64,000 nt of DNA from Sambucus nigra (lineage: Eukaryota > Streptophyta > Magnoliopsida > Dipsacales > Adoxaceae). This document shows, in pieces, positions 47,009 to 58,060 of this stretch. The position numbers were made by a program, and so were the translations under genes. Below the pieces are notes generated by a model. That model was not told the DNA's origin and searched no databases. It saw only the letters and a program-made list of their open reading frames with translations. Location: the NCBI GenBank assembly GCA_949130495.1, contig OX422222.1, positions 276,696,109 to 276,760,108 of the forward strand, given 5' to 3'. How positions within the stretch are numbered: the stretch's first letter is position 1; every line of letters begins with the position of its first letter.

Positions 47009-48902
47009 GACGATCGCTAAATTATTGCGTTTAAGATCCTTTTGAGTTTTTATAATGAAAAATATGCCTTTTTCGAAATTTCCAGTTTTTTATGGTTCTC
47101 GAATGCTTGCACATGACTCTTCACTTGCTATATCTTATGAGTAATTTCTTGCTTGTTTGTATACTCTAGCGTTTTTTTGTGCTTCATGATAAATTTATGC
47201 TAGTTGTATGTATGTTTGTCATTTTCTAGTCTATGCTCCATTATTAATCACATGCTAGAATTATGATTTGTGTATATCTTTTGTATTTATTTTTCTTTGT
47301 TTATGTCATAACAAGTGGTATCTTATTGAGAAAAATAAAAAATATATATATTTTCTTTGTCCTTCTTTTGAGTTGAAGTTTTTTTGTTTGGTGAATTTTT
47401 TTTGAAAAAATGAAAAATATTTTATTGTTTTGTGTTTATTTTAGTTTCACACACTTTATGCGGCATATACTTGTGTTTGAATCTTTTCCCTTTTCACTTC
47501 CATATGGATATAACTTTTGGTTAAGATTGTCAATCCTTAAGATGTTCTTTGCCATACTTACATGGAGTAGTTGGATTTTGTGTTGCTTAGTGGATTCTAT
47601 TTTTATATGCCTCAATTCATACATGCTCGAGCTCACTTGAAATTTAAACCTCACGTATATAGTTGAACTAAGTGAGATGTTCTCCTATCACTTTAGTTAT
47701 CTACATTTGGCTATGACTATAGAGGATTTGTGCATGTAATAACCGTTTTTCGGATGTAAAAAAATAGAACAATATTTATCCGGTGTTGTAATTGTTTATC
47801 AATGGAATCGGGCGGCGAAAGTCAAAATTACAGTGCGTGAAAAGCCACCATTGAATATTAGGCCTTAAAAATGTGGCATTTAAAAGAATATTTGCCAAGG
47901 CAAAAAATAATTTAAATATGTTCAAAAGAAAAAGAAAAATTATTAGGAGTTTGGTTGGATGTACTAACGATTTTGCATAATGACTATGTATCCTAGTTAT
48001 GCTTTTATTTCCATGACTATATTGGTTTGTAGAATCATCGAAATTCTAGACTTGTGTGCATTGTGTATGTTTATTCATTGAGTTCAATTTATATTGTCAC
48101 ATGAGGCTATATCTAAATGTGATAAAGTTTTGCAATCAAACGAGAACTCCGTGAACATGTTTTAAGTGATTGGGTTAAAATTTAATTGTTACTAGTTCAC
48201 ACCCCTACACTTTCGTTTACCACATGTATTTGGACACATTTTTGACATACGAGTGTGAAAAGCTTAATGTATTTTATGTCATGTGTGGTGTTTATACCTA
48301 TGTATATGTGTGTGTGCATTAGTAATATTCATTATGTATACATATATACGGTATATTTTTTTATTTTTGAGTCTTTGCCTTGCTTACTAGTCCATATATG
48401 CTTTGAAATCATAATTGGTACCTATATTGTTGCGAATTTTGGTTGATATCCCGTGCTTATGTGTACTACATTTTAGTTTGTATCTTTTTTTGGTATTTAT
48501 TTTCCTTGATTAGGGATTAGTTGTGCGTTATTTTTTTCCCATATGATTAATTGTTCTTATCACCTTAGTCCCCATTGCATGTTTAATTTATTTTTCCTTA
48601 ATTCATACCCCTTGTGTAGATTTAAGGGGGAGAAATGGTATTTGCATTAAATTGTGGGAGAAATAAGGTATTTATTTATTCTTTAACCTTTGTCTATTCC
48701 TAAACAAAATGGGTGAGAAATGGTATCTAAACCTTTAGTTTAGGAGATCTAACTTAGGGGAAGAGTGCTATCCTTCTAGGGAGATTATTGTAAGATAAAA
48801 GGGGAGAATTTAATTTATGCACTTTATTTTTTGATACTCCTTATGCGTTTAATGGTTTGCTTAAGTGTGCGGAAAATTTCTTCTAGCGGCAAAGCGGTTC
48901 AT
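47009..48902. other. non-coding interior of the non-autonomous element
   Basis: About 1.9 kb, T-rich, without recognisable coding. Several GGGGGAGAAAT-like purine words occur between 48625 and 48810, resembling repeated polypurine tracts. The small open frame at 47410-47640 is hydrophobic low-complexity and not supported. Confidence 0.6.
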
Positions 48903-48915
48903 CCATGGGTCGATT

Positions 48916-51000
48916 TTTTTTTTTTTTTTTTTTTCAAGAGGGACTGAGCCCCCTAAATATTATTAATCAGAGGAGAAAAAGCCTCTCCCAGATGGCAACT
49001 GAGCAAACTTAGATACAAGAAAGAAACTGGAAACTTAAAAAAGCAATAAAAAAAGTCCCATTACAAGGGAAAAGGAAAATTATTTGAAAGAAGATCTAAT
49101 GTAGCAACATCCCATCTTGTCCATCTTATAAGCTCCTTGAGATATCTTAGGAAGTTCCGAGAAATTGTTGAAGATTGAAGATGAATGAATATTAACCCCA
49201 TAATTAGCAAGACTATCTGCAACCATATTTGATTCCCTGAAGCAGTGAACTAAAGAACTTTTGGTATTGATGAGATTCTCTTTGATTTCTTCCACACATT
49301 TAATAAGCTTCCAAGGCGGTTTCCAATTTCGATTAATCAGATTCACCACATAAGAAGAATCAGATTCAATCACCACTTCCTCAAGATTGTGTTCCAAGCA
49401 AAGATTTGATCCCAACCAAAGACTTTTGATTTCCACAAATGAATTAGAAGCATATCCCTCATTTTGAGCATAGGCAAAGATGATGTCTCCTTTGTGATTT
49501 CTTAGAATGCCACCAATACCACTTCTTCCAGGATTACCTTTAGATGCCCCATCCACATTTAATTTGAATTTATGAGGGGACGGGTAGTTCCATTTGACAG
49601 GGATAGACACTTTAATATATTGTTTGATGTTGAGATAGAAAGTAGATTGAATCCCAATATCAAAGCAAGATACTCTATGTCTAAATACAATCCCTTTGCA
49701 AATACTAGAAATCAATTGAATGGTCTGAGAAATAAGAGCTTTACCATCAAAAGAAGAATTATCAAAAAGAACTTTATTTCTGCATTTCCATATCTCCCAG
49801 CACACAATAATGGGGATGCATTTACCAAGAAATTTGGAATAATCCTTTGGGCCACTTTTGATCCACCAACTTAAGAGCATAGAGGAAATACTGATTGAGC
49901 TCATATCAATTCCCATAAGATTAGAGAAGAACTTCCAAACTGGAGTGATACTTGGGCAGTGAAGGAATAAATGGTCAACTGTCTCACCATCTTTCTTACA
50001 AAGGTTGCATCTTGAACATAATTTTATACCAATGCCTTGAATGATATCATCTAAAGGGATGCTTTTATTGATAATTTTCCACATATTAATAGAGCATTTT
50101 TTAGGAATATTATTATCCCAAATAATGCTATAGACAGTGGAAGAAGGATGATTATCAAGACAAGAGGCATAGGCAGAAGAGAATGAAAATTCACCTGAAG
50201 ATTCAGAAGTCCATATCCATTTCCCATCAATACATTGCATTTGAAGAAGGCAATTATCTTTCACCCTCAATAAGCTTTTCCAGGTATGAGAACCATTAGA
50301 ATAACTAGCTTCATGTCTCATATATTTATTAGACATGTACATGGCCCAGAGAGACTTTTCAGTATTCAACTTCCAAAACAATTTCATGAAAGAAGCTTTA
50401 GATATATAATTGAAATTGGGCAGGTCAAGGCCACCCGCAGAATTGCTTTTACACATAGCCTCCCAATTCTTCCATTGGTGCTTCCAACCAAGATCTACAG
50501 AACCTCCCCAGAAGAATTTATTGAGGATAGCATGGACTTTAAGAATAACAGCTTTAGGAGGAGATAAAGAAGACAGAAGATAAGAAGGGATAGAAGACAA
50601 AACATGCTTGAGAAGAATAAGTCTACCACCACTTGAAAGGAATTTAGATTGCCATCCAGCTATTTTCGACCTCAAAGAAATAATAAGACTGTCATAAAAT
50701 TTGATTTTGTTTCTACCTTTAAATAAAGGGCACCCCAAGTACTTAAGGGGCAGCTCCTTGAGGTTAAGGCCAGAGATAGAAGCAATTTTTGACTTCAATT
50801 GAGGTTTACTTTTAGAATCCAGAGTAAATGAGCTTTTGGTTGTATTCACTTTTTGACCAGATAAATAGCAATACTGCTGGATGTAGTCACCTATTTTCTT
50901 GAGAGATCTTTTGTCACCTCTGCAAAAAACAATAAGATCATCTGCAAAAGCAAGGTGAGATACCAACGGAGAAGATTTATTTATTTTTTTTTGGGCAAAA
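48916..51000 (-). mobile_element. L1-type LINE, 5'-truncated, with 13-bp target duplication
   Basis: The insertion has a poly(A) tail (21 T on the plus strand, 48914-48934, overlapping the duplication end) and is flanked by CCATGGGTCGATT at 48903-48915 and 51001-51013. The coding part begins in the middle of the RT, so the 5' two-thirds of the element are missing, the usual result of incomplete target-primed reverse transcription. It lies in the interior of the non-autonomous LTR element and is the youngest layer of that nest. Confidence 0.95.
49080..50966 (-). CDS. LINE ORF2 C-terminal part: RT end, zinc-binding region, RNase H
   Basis: A 628-codon frame is open from the truncation point to its natural stop. 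Residues 6-12 hold the catalytic FADDLIV of the reverse transcriptase (palm), followed by CYLSGQKVNTTKSSF and LPLKYLGCPLFKGRNKIKFY of the thumb region. Residues about 250-360 are the zinc-binding RT-associated domain (FSFSSAYASCL, CSRCNLCKKDGETVDHLFLH). Residues about 455-595 are a plant-type RNase H with its acidic residues visible in KLNVDGASKGNPGRSGIGGI, FVEIKSLWLG, VVIESDSSYVV and SNMVADSLANYG. The start is artificial: no ATG, because the copy is 5'-truncated. The intact frame argues for a fairly recent insertion. It cannot retrotranspose by itself. Confidence 0.95.
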   Translation of the reverse strand: MVSHLAFADDLIVFCRGDKRSLKKIGDYIQQYCYLSGQKVNTTKSSFTLDSKSKPQLKSKIASISGLNLKELPLKYLGCPLFKGRNKIKFYDSLIISLRSKIAGWQSKFLSSGGRLILLKHVLSSIPSYLLSSLSPPKAVILKVHAILNKFFWGGSVDLGWKHQWKNWEAMCKSNSAGGLDLPNFNYISKASFMKLFWKLNTEKSLWAMYMSNKYMRHEASYSNGSHTWKSLLRVKDNCLLQMQCIDGKWIWTSESSGEFSFSSAYASCLDNHPSSTVYSIIWDNNIPKKCSINMWKIINKSIPLDDIIQGIGIKLCSRCNLCKKDGETVDHLFLHCPSITPVWKFFSNLMGIDMSSISISSMLLSWWIKSGPKDYSKFLGKCIPIIVCWEIWKCRNKVLFDNSSFDGKALISQTIQLISSICKGIVFRHRVSCFDIGIQSTFYLNIKQYIKVSIPVKWNYPSPHKFKLNVDGASKGNPGRSGIGGILRNHKGDIIFAYAQNEGYASNSFVEIKSLWLGSNLCLEHNLEEVVIESDSSYVVNLINRNWKPPWKLIKCVEEIKENLINTKSSLVHCFRESNMVADSLANYGVNIHSSSIFNNFSELPKISQGAYKMDKMGCCYIRSSFK

Positions 51001-51570
51001 CCATGGGTCGATTCATCGCGTCTATATTTATTTATTTTTGGGGTGGGATGTTGTGTCTAGACGAGCTTGACGGCCTTTTAGGATTTTTGGTTGAATTTTG
51101 TCCCAGAATAGCCAAAGGAGAAGATTTGTAAGGTCAAAAATTTCCAATTGAGTCTTATGTAGTGTTGGCTCAATTGCGGACAAAACCGTTTGACTCATAG
51201 GATATAAGGTTTCCCTATCAAGCCAATGACGTGTTTGAGGAGTTGAAGACGTAGCGGCCCAGAATTTAAAAGCTTCATCATTGTCGATTTTCGTGCCAAG
51301 TTTCGCGTCATCAACATGAGGATTCTAATATCTTTTAAAGGTATGAATGCATTAATATATATATATATAGGAACCTGGAAATTTAATTTGGGTGTTAGTA
51401 TTTTTTCGGTTAAATTTTTGTTGAACTCATAGTTCTAAAGATTTTGTTCTTGGACACCTTTTCGTAGAAAAATCATATCAAATCCTAAAAAAATAAAAAA
51501 AATACGAAACTGACGGTCACGCGTTCATATAGAAATTCTCTAGAACCATGGCCTGATATCTCGTTAGAAA

Positions 51571-51640
51571 GGTCATTCGAACGAGATTTCAGATTTTTTT
51601 TCTGAATTTTCATTCAAAATGTCGTTCGAACGAAACTTCA
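51571..51640. repeat. TCGTTCGAACGA palindrome cluster in the 3' LTR
   Basis: It includes CATTCGAACGAG and an exact TCGTTCGAACGA at 51622-51633, with the half-words CTCGTTAGAAA before and CAAACGAAATTTC after. The cluster lies about 430-510 bases into the LTR and upstream of the TA-rich stretch at 51892. Confidence 0.9.
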
Positions 51641-51888
51641 AACGAAATTTCAGTTTCGTCAGTTTTTCGCCAGTTTAGTTTTTCAACCACTCGTTTACCC
51701 ACTTTGTTTTCCCATATTTTAAGAAGTGTGGGAACAAGTTTTTCCTAAGAGATTTTCCATCTCTACAGAGTCTTTGAGAGCCTAATTCTTCTAAGAAAAA
51801 GTTCTTTCGATTTTTGTTAAAAATGCTTAATCTTTAGAACAAAACCAAGTGTTTTACACCCAAAATATTTGTTTAGTTTCTATCCAAG

Positions 51889-51891
<3 letters not shown>

Positions 51892-51958
<67 letters not shown>
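51892..51958. repeat. TA microsatellite, about 67 bp
   Basis: Uninterrupted TA alternation in the 3' LTR of the non-autonomous element. It encodes a spurious Tyr/Ile frame. Confidence 0.97.
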
Positions 51959-51960
<2 letters not shown>

Positions 51961-52701
51961 TTGTTTGGAGATAGTTTGGCACCTGTTTTATTCTCAATCA
52001 TTTAAAGGAGATTGCTTGAGTTTTTTCACTACCCTCAAAAGGAAGATTATTTTGTTGTGGTGTTCTCACATGGTGAAAGGCACCATGCGTGGTTGACGGT
52101 GGGTTGTGCCTCCATTGGTGGACTCTAAGATTTCGGTGGACTCCGGTATTATTTGCTAGACGTAGGTATTTATAAGAAGAAATGTCGGGGCTTGAAGGGA
52201 TTCAAGTCGAGTGTAGTAAATCTTTTGTCTTGTAACTGTAAAACCATATCTAGTTAATTTGTTAGGCCAGGGTCGTCCGAGATTTTTCCCATTTGGGTTT
52301 TTCTCGTACATCGCCATGTAGTGAAATTGTTTATTTTATCTTATTGAACTCACCTAGAAAGCATGCTTAGGTTTAATCAAGATAATATTCGGTTTAAGTC
52401 ACATATTGTTTATTTTGGTTCTAATTAAGTTTGGGTAATTATTTAATTAATTTAATTCAAGTGAAAATTAATTTATCTTGATAAAATACAAGTTTAACTT
52501 GAATTGGATTAATGTTTGTTTAAGTTGAAATTAAAATGTTGGTGTAGTTTAATTTCACTTTTATGTTTAATTTAATTTTTCATATTTTGATTGTTCTTTG
52601 AAAGTAAAGAAAATTAAATATTATTTGAAAAATTAAAATTTGGTATATCATTGAACCATCTCATTATTTAAAGTTCAAATTTGGGGGCTTCCGCGCTTAC
52701 A

Positions 52702-53302
52702 GATGTGCCTGAATTAAACAATGCCTTTACCCAAGTGCTGAATAATATAGTCATACCCTCCATAATCGATGGATCGCTGGAAGGAGTTGTAAACTGGGAC
52801 GTAGCATAGGCACGTCCGAAGTTGAACCTAGTACTCTGGCCACTACGCACCTAACCTTGCCCATGACTACTTTTACCCTGACTAGGAGGTGAATCGTCCA
52901 CACTGTGCCTCGCTGACTGATGATAATCAAAATGGAAATTATTGTGGCTAGGTGGGGCCCATGTAACTGGAACTACGACTAGGCATAAAGTTGAACGTTT
53001 ATTGGATTCCCTGTTAATTCCCAGAAGACCGCTGGGTACACTCTATCTTAAGATGGACTAGAACCCCACACGCATAACATGTCCTCTCGATAAGGGCTAT
53101 AGGTTGTTGGTCGTTAGTACACTGAGAAGACGATAAACCAATACCCATAGCAACTTTGAGCTTCGCAAAGAAGCCCCTGGCACTGCTCCTGAACTTCTTG
53201 TTATTACTACCATGAGACCGACTCGTCTCCCGCTTTTTATGTCGAATAGCCCTATTATCTTCTGCCTTAAGCTCAAGCCTGATGGCTTTGTTAACTGCAA
53301 CT
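52702..53302 (-). pseudogene. gag end, zinc knuckle and protease start of element 6
   Basis: On the minus strand the region reads VNKAIRLELKAEDNRAIRHK (gag), a zinc knuckle CYACGVLVHLKIEC near 53075-53035 (C-X2-C-X4-H-X4-C), then PSIMEGMTILFSTWVKALFN ending SGTS at the LTR boundary. The catalytic Asp of the protease is Asn here. The remaining half of the active-site motif is at 45452 on the far side of the nested element. Confidence 0.85.
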
Positions 53303-53684
53303 AAGGTTCTAAAAGGCGCGAGGCGTGGTCGAGGCGTAGAGGTCAAGCCTCAAGCCTTAGGAGCTTAGGCGCGCCTAGGCGGAGCCTAGGCGTAAAAAGG
53401 CGTTTTTCCTTTTTTAATTATTTTAATTATTCTAAGGCTAGTAATATAATAAAATAATACATACCTTGAATTTTGAAAATATATTCATATGTTTGGTAGC
53501 CATCTTTCTCATATTCATGCTCCATAACCAATATTTGTTAACTAATCCTTCGTTTTTTTTTTAAAAAGTGTGCCTTAAGCCTTTTACCAAGAATAAGGCG
53601 TAATAAGGCGTGGGCGATGCGTTTCTCCCAAGCCTCAAGCCTAGGCGGGCCTAGGCGGAGCCTAGGCGGGCCTTTTAGAACACT
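53303..53684. mobile_element. hAT-type MITE rich in CCTAGG palindromes, inserted in gag
   Basis: The ends are imperfect inverted repeats (AAGGTTCTAAAAGGCGC and, on the other strand, AGTGTTCTAAAAGGCCC). The flanks CTGCAACT (53295-53302) and CTGCAACC (53685-53692) agree at 7 of 8 positions, the 8-bp duplication of hAT elements. Both ends contain arrays of GCCTAGGCG-like words (53365-53400 and 53640-53670), with an AT-rich centre. On either side the gag frame of element 6 stays in register if the insertion and one duplication copy are ignored. Confidence 0.88.
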
Positions 53685-54360
53685 CTGCAACCCTGAAGTT
53701 TTTCATATCCAAACTATCCATAATTTGTCGAATACTATGGTTGAAGCCATTAATAAATAGCCTTGTCTTCTCAGCTTCATCCTTCTTCACTGCATCCATA
53801 TACTTGGACAGACTCTTAAACTTGACCTGATACTCGTTGATAGACATCTTTACCTGGATCAAATAAAAGAACTCATCCTTCTTGGCATCTTTGAATGCCT
53901 GGGGGAAGTACCGCTCTAGAAATGAAACATTAAACCCTTACCAGTCCACGACCTCCGTCACGCTAACTGAGTATACACTCGACTAGTGCTGAGCTTGCTC
54001 GGTAAGCTGAAAGGTCGTTATCTTGAGTTTGTGCCCAGCTATCATATCAAGGACCCTGGTGACCTCATCTACCCACTCCTCTGCAGCCTCGGGGTCGCTG
54101 CCTCGTTGAAGCTCTGTGGGTTCAGCCTCCTAAACTCCATCAAGATAGAGGTTGAAGTCGTGCTTTCAACCGTCCCACTACAGTTGTCTCTCTCCTGCTG
54201 AGAGAGGAAGTCGACAAGCTGACGCACGACCTATTCCATGAGCCTGAGCTTGCTATTCCCAGATCCATTAGCACCATCGCGGTGACGATAACGAAAATGA
54301 AAGCGGAAACTATAACAGAACGTGTAAGGAAACGTACTAAGAAAGTGTAAAACATTCCGT
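53685..54360 (-). pseudogene. gag N-terminal and central part of element 6
   Basis: The minus strand contains LLEQVVRQLVDF-like and MEFRRLNPQSFNE traces near 54240-54110, and then the clear gag core (FLIQVKMSINEYQVKFKSLS, KYMDAVKKDEAEKTRLFING, FNHSIRQIMDSLDM) from about 53880 to 53700. Several frame breaks lie between. It is continuous with 53302 across the MITE. Confidence 0.85.
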
Positions 54361-54379
54361 CACAAATGAGTATCCTAAT

Positions 54380-54391
54380 GCTTTGATATCA
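54380..54391 (-). other. primer-binding site of element 6, mutated
   Basis: On the minus strand TGATATCAAAGC, two bases inside the LTR, differs from the Met-tRNA complement TGGTATCAGAGC at two positions, both G to A. Confidence 0.85.
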
Positions 54392-54393
54392 TT

Positions 54394-57095
54394 TGTAACG
54401 CCCCAGTCCGAATTTAGGCTACGGTTAGGTCAACCCGCACCGCAGTTAGGTGTTAAGGGTGGAGGGGGAAAATCCAATCTTATTATTTTGGAAAAGACTG
54501 CAATTTGCACACTTTTATAAGTAATAGAAGGTAATTAATAGGTTTTAATTTAAGAAAAAGGTTTTCACTTTAAGTAATTTAATTAATTAGAAAGATTTAA
54601 TTTAAAAAATTCCATTAAATCCAACAATGCTAATAATAAGGAAATAAACCATACAACTCCTATATTATTACAATAAATGGACCAAGCCCGTATAAAAAGA
54701 TGTTCAAAGTGCCACAAATTTAAAAGTCCCCAAACATGATTTTTTAAATGTCATGGTAGGGTTATAGTGACGGTTCATACCCTCTAGAACCTTACCAACG
54801 TCCTTGCCAACATCCCTACCGGAGGTACTTAGGGGGTGGGGGGTTTTAACATAAAAAATAGGAATGAGAAAAGCGCTTAGTAGGGTGGGAAATACTAAGA
54901 AATACATTTTCATACGAAAATAGTATATATATAACATTTATTTTAGCAATTCTAAAAATGTTATCATTTTATGATCATAAATGCAACTACCATGCAATGT
55001 GACCTGAGCTATGTGCTCATACTCACACTTAATGAATTTACGCCAATTTTCCACATAATTAGAGACAATTTAACCATTTGTATTCACTAGTCTCCATTTC
55101 TATTTCCAATAGGTTGTCATTCTTATATTTTTTAAGCACAACCATATTCATTTACATTGCCATCATTCCGTTATTAACATTATCTCATTCTCGGAATTTA
55201 CCAAATAATCGCGTACTTTAACGGGCTCCACACCGCCGGCGACGCCACCATATGCTCTAACCAGTGATTTCGTGTCTTTCACCCTAGGGCTCTGGGCCCT
55301 TCTTAATTCTTTTCTGATTGCATCCGAGTCTATATTAATGTGTTTTAATATTTTATCAAATGTCCACATTATTTCACCATTCTTGTCATTCTTACGATTC
55401 ATAATTACGTTTTACACCATTTTCATGCCACTTTATTTATTAATTTGTGTTTTTCAAAAATGACCGATAAGGTCAAATAATAAAATTCAACCACTGGGTC
55501 CCTCAATTTTATCAAAATTACCATTTTTGCCAGTATTGTGTGAAAAACACATTTGTATCATTATAACATCATAAATTGTCATTTTATGTTCAAAACAACA
55601 TGTTTCATCATTTTACTTCAAGAAAGTCCCATTTTCTTTATATTTCTTAACAAGAAATACACTTCATATTTTGAAGACCATTTTTACCAAAATGTCCATT
55701 TAAGCCTTATAATCACATGTTGTCTTAAACACCATTTTTCCTCATTTTATCAATACTTTACAACATATTTAGGGGCTAAAATTATTAACTTTCTTATTTC
55801 ACTTAAAAGCTCATTCTAATCTTCATTTATCATGTTTAAATATCATCTACTAACACACTACAAGATTCCACACATGTGAGGATGGATTTCAACCTAGAAA
55901 TCCCATAAAAATGAGTCTAAACACGATATTTACATGAAATCATATTTTTTGTGCATACTCATCATTTTTCAATATTAAAATGATACTTGTTATTCAAAAA
56001 TCCTTTCAAGTTTAGTTTCCATTAAAACTTGCATTTTTCATAAGAAAACTTTAAATAAACATACTAGAAAATGATTTGGAAGATTATCTACAGTCTAGCA
56101 TGAATCCTAATTATGTAGCTTAGGTTTCAAACTCAAAGCATGGTGAGAAAAACCCTATCTTAGATTTGAAAAGGATAACTAATAAGGTTGACTTGAAAGC
56201 TCCTAAAATTCCAAGAAATACACCAAAAAGGTCCGAGCAGCTCCATAGCTCTAAGAATGCCCCAACTCTTCTTGAAAACTCCAAAAATAACTCTCTAACC
56301 CAACTTCTTCCTTGGATAAGATTTGAAATGGGTATTACAAGCTTAGAAATGAGTTAAATATTGCTAAGAGTGAAGGTTTGGAGCTTGGTAATGGTGTAAG
56401 GGGGCTAGAAATGGAGGGAGAAGACTTGGAAGTGTAGAGAAACGATGTAAAAATCTGATGGAATGAAGAGAAAATGGGATTTCTCCCCCTCTCACTTCTA
56501 TTTAAACCCAAGAGCCCTTAATACCTTTAACTCTAGTCCGCTAAATCCTTGACCCATATTTGATCTACTTAATTAGGAGCTTGACAGATCAACTCATCCA
56601 AGGGTCCTCATGGTGACAGCACAAAAATTCTACATATTTTTTGAATTTTTACAATCTCGTTCGAACGAGACTAGACCTCGTTCAAACAACATCGAATCTC
56701 ATTCGAACGGGGATTCTAACGAGGCTTAAAATGCAAATAGGTATTTCTCGTTCGAAGGACGTTTGAACATTCGTTCGAACGATATCCCTTTCTCGTTCGA
56801 ATGACCTAGATTTTCGTTTGAACAACTCCAAAACTTTTTGTATATAAATTTATGGCCATTCAATTCCAATTTAATTATATAAGGGCCACAAGAATAATTC
56901 AAAATAAACAACTGCCAATTATATTAAGACCATGCCTAATAGGCGTGCAAATTACAGGAAAAGGAGATACATTCTCGGGCATGGTCATCACATGTTGGAT
57001 AATTTCAAGTCACCCTTCGAATTTGACATTCTTATTAAAATCTTTATTTTGTAATTTAAATTTCAGTTAGAGATGCTCGATCTTGCGTTGTTACA
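54394..57095 (-). repeat. 5' LTR of element 6 (2,702 bp)
   Basis: On the plus strand it starts TGTAACGCCCC and ends GCGTTGTTACA, so TG...CA ends on both strands. The primer site next to 54394 fixes the inner edge. On the minus strand, a TATA-like TTTAAATAG (56508-56516) is followed by a pyrimidine-rich leader-like stretch and preceded by the palindrome cluster at 56657-56815. Confidence 0.85.
56657..56815. repeat. TCGTTCGAACGA palindrome cluster in the element 6 LTR
   Basis: Exact TCGTTCGAACGA at 56657-56668 and 56771-56782, with one- or two-base variants at about 56678, 56699, 56746, 56793 and 56812 (for example TCGTTCGAATGA). On the element's strand the cluster starts about 140 bases upstream of the TATA-like word. 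Confidence 0.92.
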
Positions 57096-58055
57096 AAGTC
57101 TAGATTTAATTTTATATTCTCTGTATAGTTATTCAAGTTGTATTACAATGATAATTAAGGGTTGGGAAGAATGGTCAATGTAACCATGGGTGCACTAAGA
57201 ACCATATTAGATGATCTTTTGGTTTATTGATAATCATGTGATTTTATTCATGATTTTCGTTTTTGTATGTGCTCATGGAGTTTAAAATCCATTAGTTGGA
57301 AATATTTAGGATTTATTCTTTAGTTAGTTTTTATCATTGAGTGAAAATATGATCTCATATGGTGGAAAATTATTTGGTTGATGTGACTATTAATATTTGT
57401 AGTTTCGTTGGTTTACAAACAACTAAAATTTTAATAATTGAATACTTATTTTTACAAAGTTAATTTTAGTGCGCTTTTTCTTTCTTATGACTTATTGTGC
57501 TTTTTTTAGTATGTATTACATTATAGTTTCAGTTTTTAAAACATGAAATTTAGAAGAATAGATGGTTCTCCCAAGTTAAGATTATTTAATTTTGCATTTT
57601 CTATTTGTCGCTTGGTATTGATGGTTGGCATAATTATTTGTGAATTCAATTTTGAATTTTGACACAAATTTATATATGTTTTGGTAGTTTTATCTACTAA
57701 CTTTTAAGAAAAAGGAATCTAAGAATAAAAATACTATTGATGAAAATGGTTACACATAATTTCATTGATGCTAAAAAAGACATTGAATGAGAAAAAAGGT
57801 AACGCTGGATTAGAACTAATGGGAGAAAGCTCCTTGAAAAGGCTATGATCCTGAACGTACATAAAATTAAACATAATTTACTATCAAAATATATATGTAA
57901 TGAAAATATTCGTTCATAAACTTTTAGCAAACATCTTATTTTATTACTAATATTATTTTGGAGGTTTATGCTTATCCTTTTTCAAACGTTTGTTTATTTT
58001 AGATATACAAATATAGATTGATATTAGTTGATCAAATGTTTTACCTCTTGAAATA
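57096..58055. other. AT-rich spacer, nothing recognised
   Basis: About 960 bases between element 6 and the solo LTR. No coding, RNA or repeat signal is seen. Confidence 0.6.
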
Positions 58056-58060
58056 ATATG

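Larger units (their letters stand above)
45453..52701 (+). mobile_element. non-autonomous LTR retrotransposon nested in element 6
   Basis: LTRs at 45453-46994 (1,542 bp) and 51126-52701 (1,576 bp) begin TGTAAGGTCA and end CGCTTACA. The flanks are GATGC (45448-45452) and GATGT (52702-52706), a 5-bp duplication with one C/T change. A primer-binding site TGGTGTCAGAGC lies at 46997-47008 and a purine tract at 51114-51123. The interior outside the LINE (46995-48902 and 51014-51125, about 2.0 kb) has no gag or pol trace, so it resembles a LARD-type element moved by another element's enzymes. The strand is set by the primer site. The LTRs have diverged considerably. Confidence 0.92.
51126..52701 (+). 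repeat. 3' LTR of the nested non-autonomous element
   Basis: It has the same ends as the 5' LTR. It keeps better palindromes (GGTCATTCGAACGAG at about 51571 and an exact TCGTTCGAACGA at 51622-51633) and has a long (TA)n at 51892-51958 where the 5' LTR has a short one. Confidence 0.93.
43860..57095 (-). mobile_element. third Ty3/gypsy element (element 6), 3' end lost, hosting nested insertions
   Basis: On the minus strand it reads LTR (54394-57095), primer site, gag, protease, RT and RNase H, and breaks off at about 43860 in the linker after RNase H. Integrase and 3' LTR are absent; the unrecognised exon remnants follow directly. It is interrupted by an LTR element at its protease active site (45453-52701) and by a MITE in gag (53303-53684). 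Because one LTR is missing it cannot be dated by LTR comparison. The sequence immediately outside the 5' LTR is AAGTC. Confidence 0.9.
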
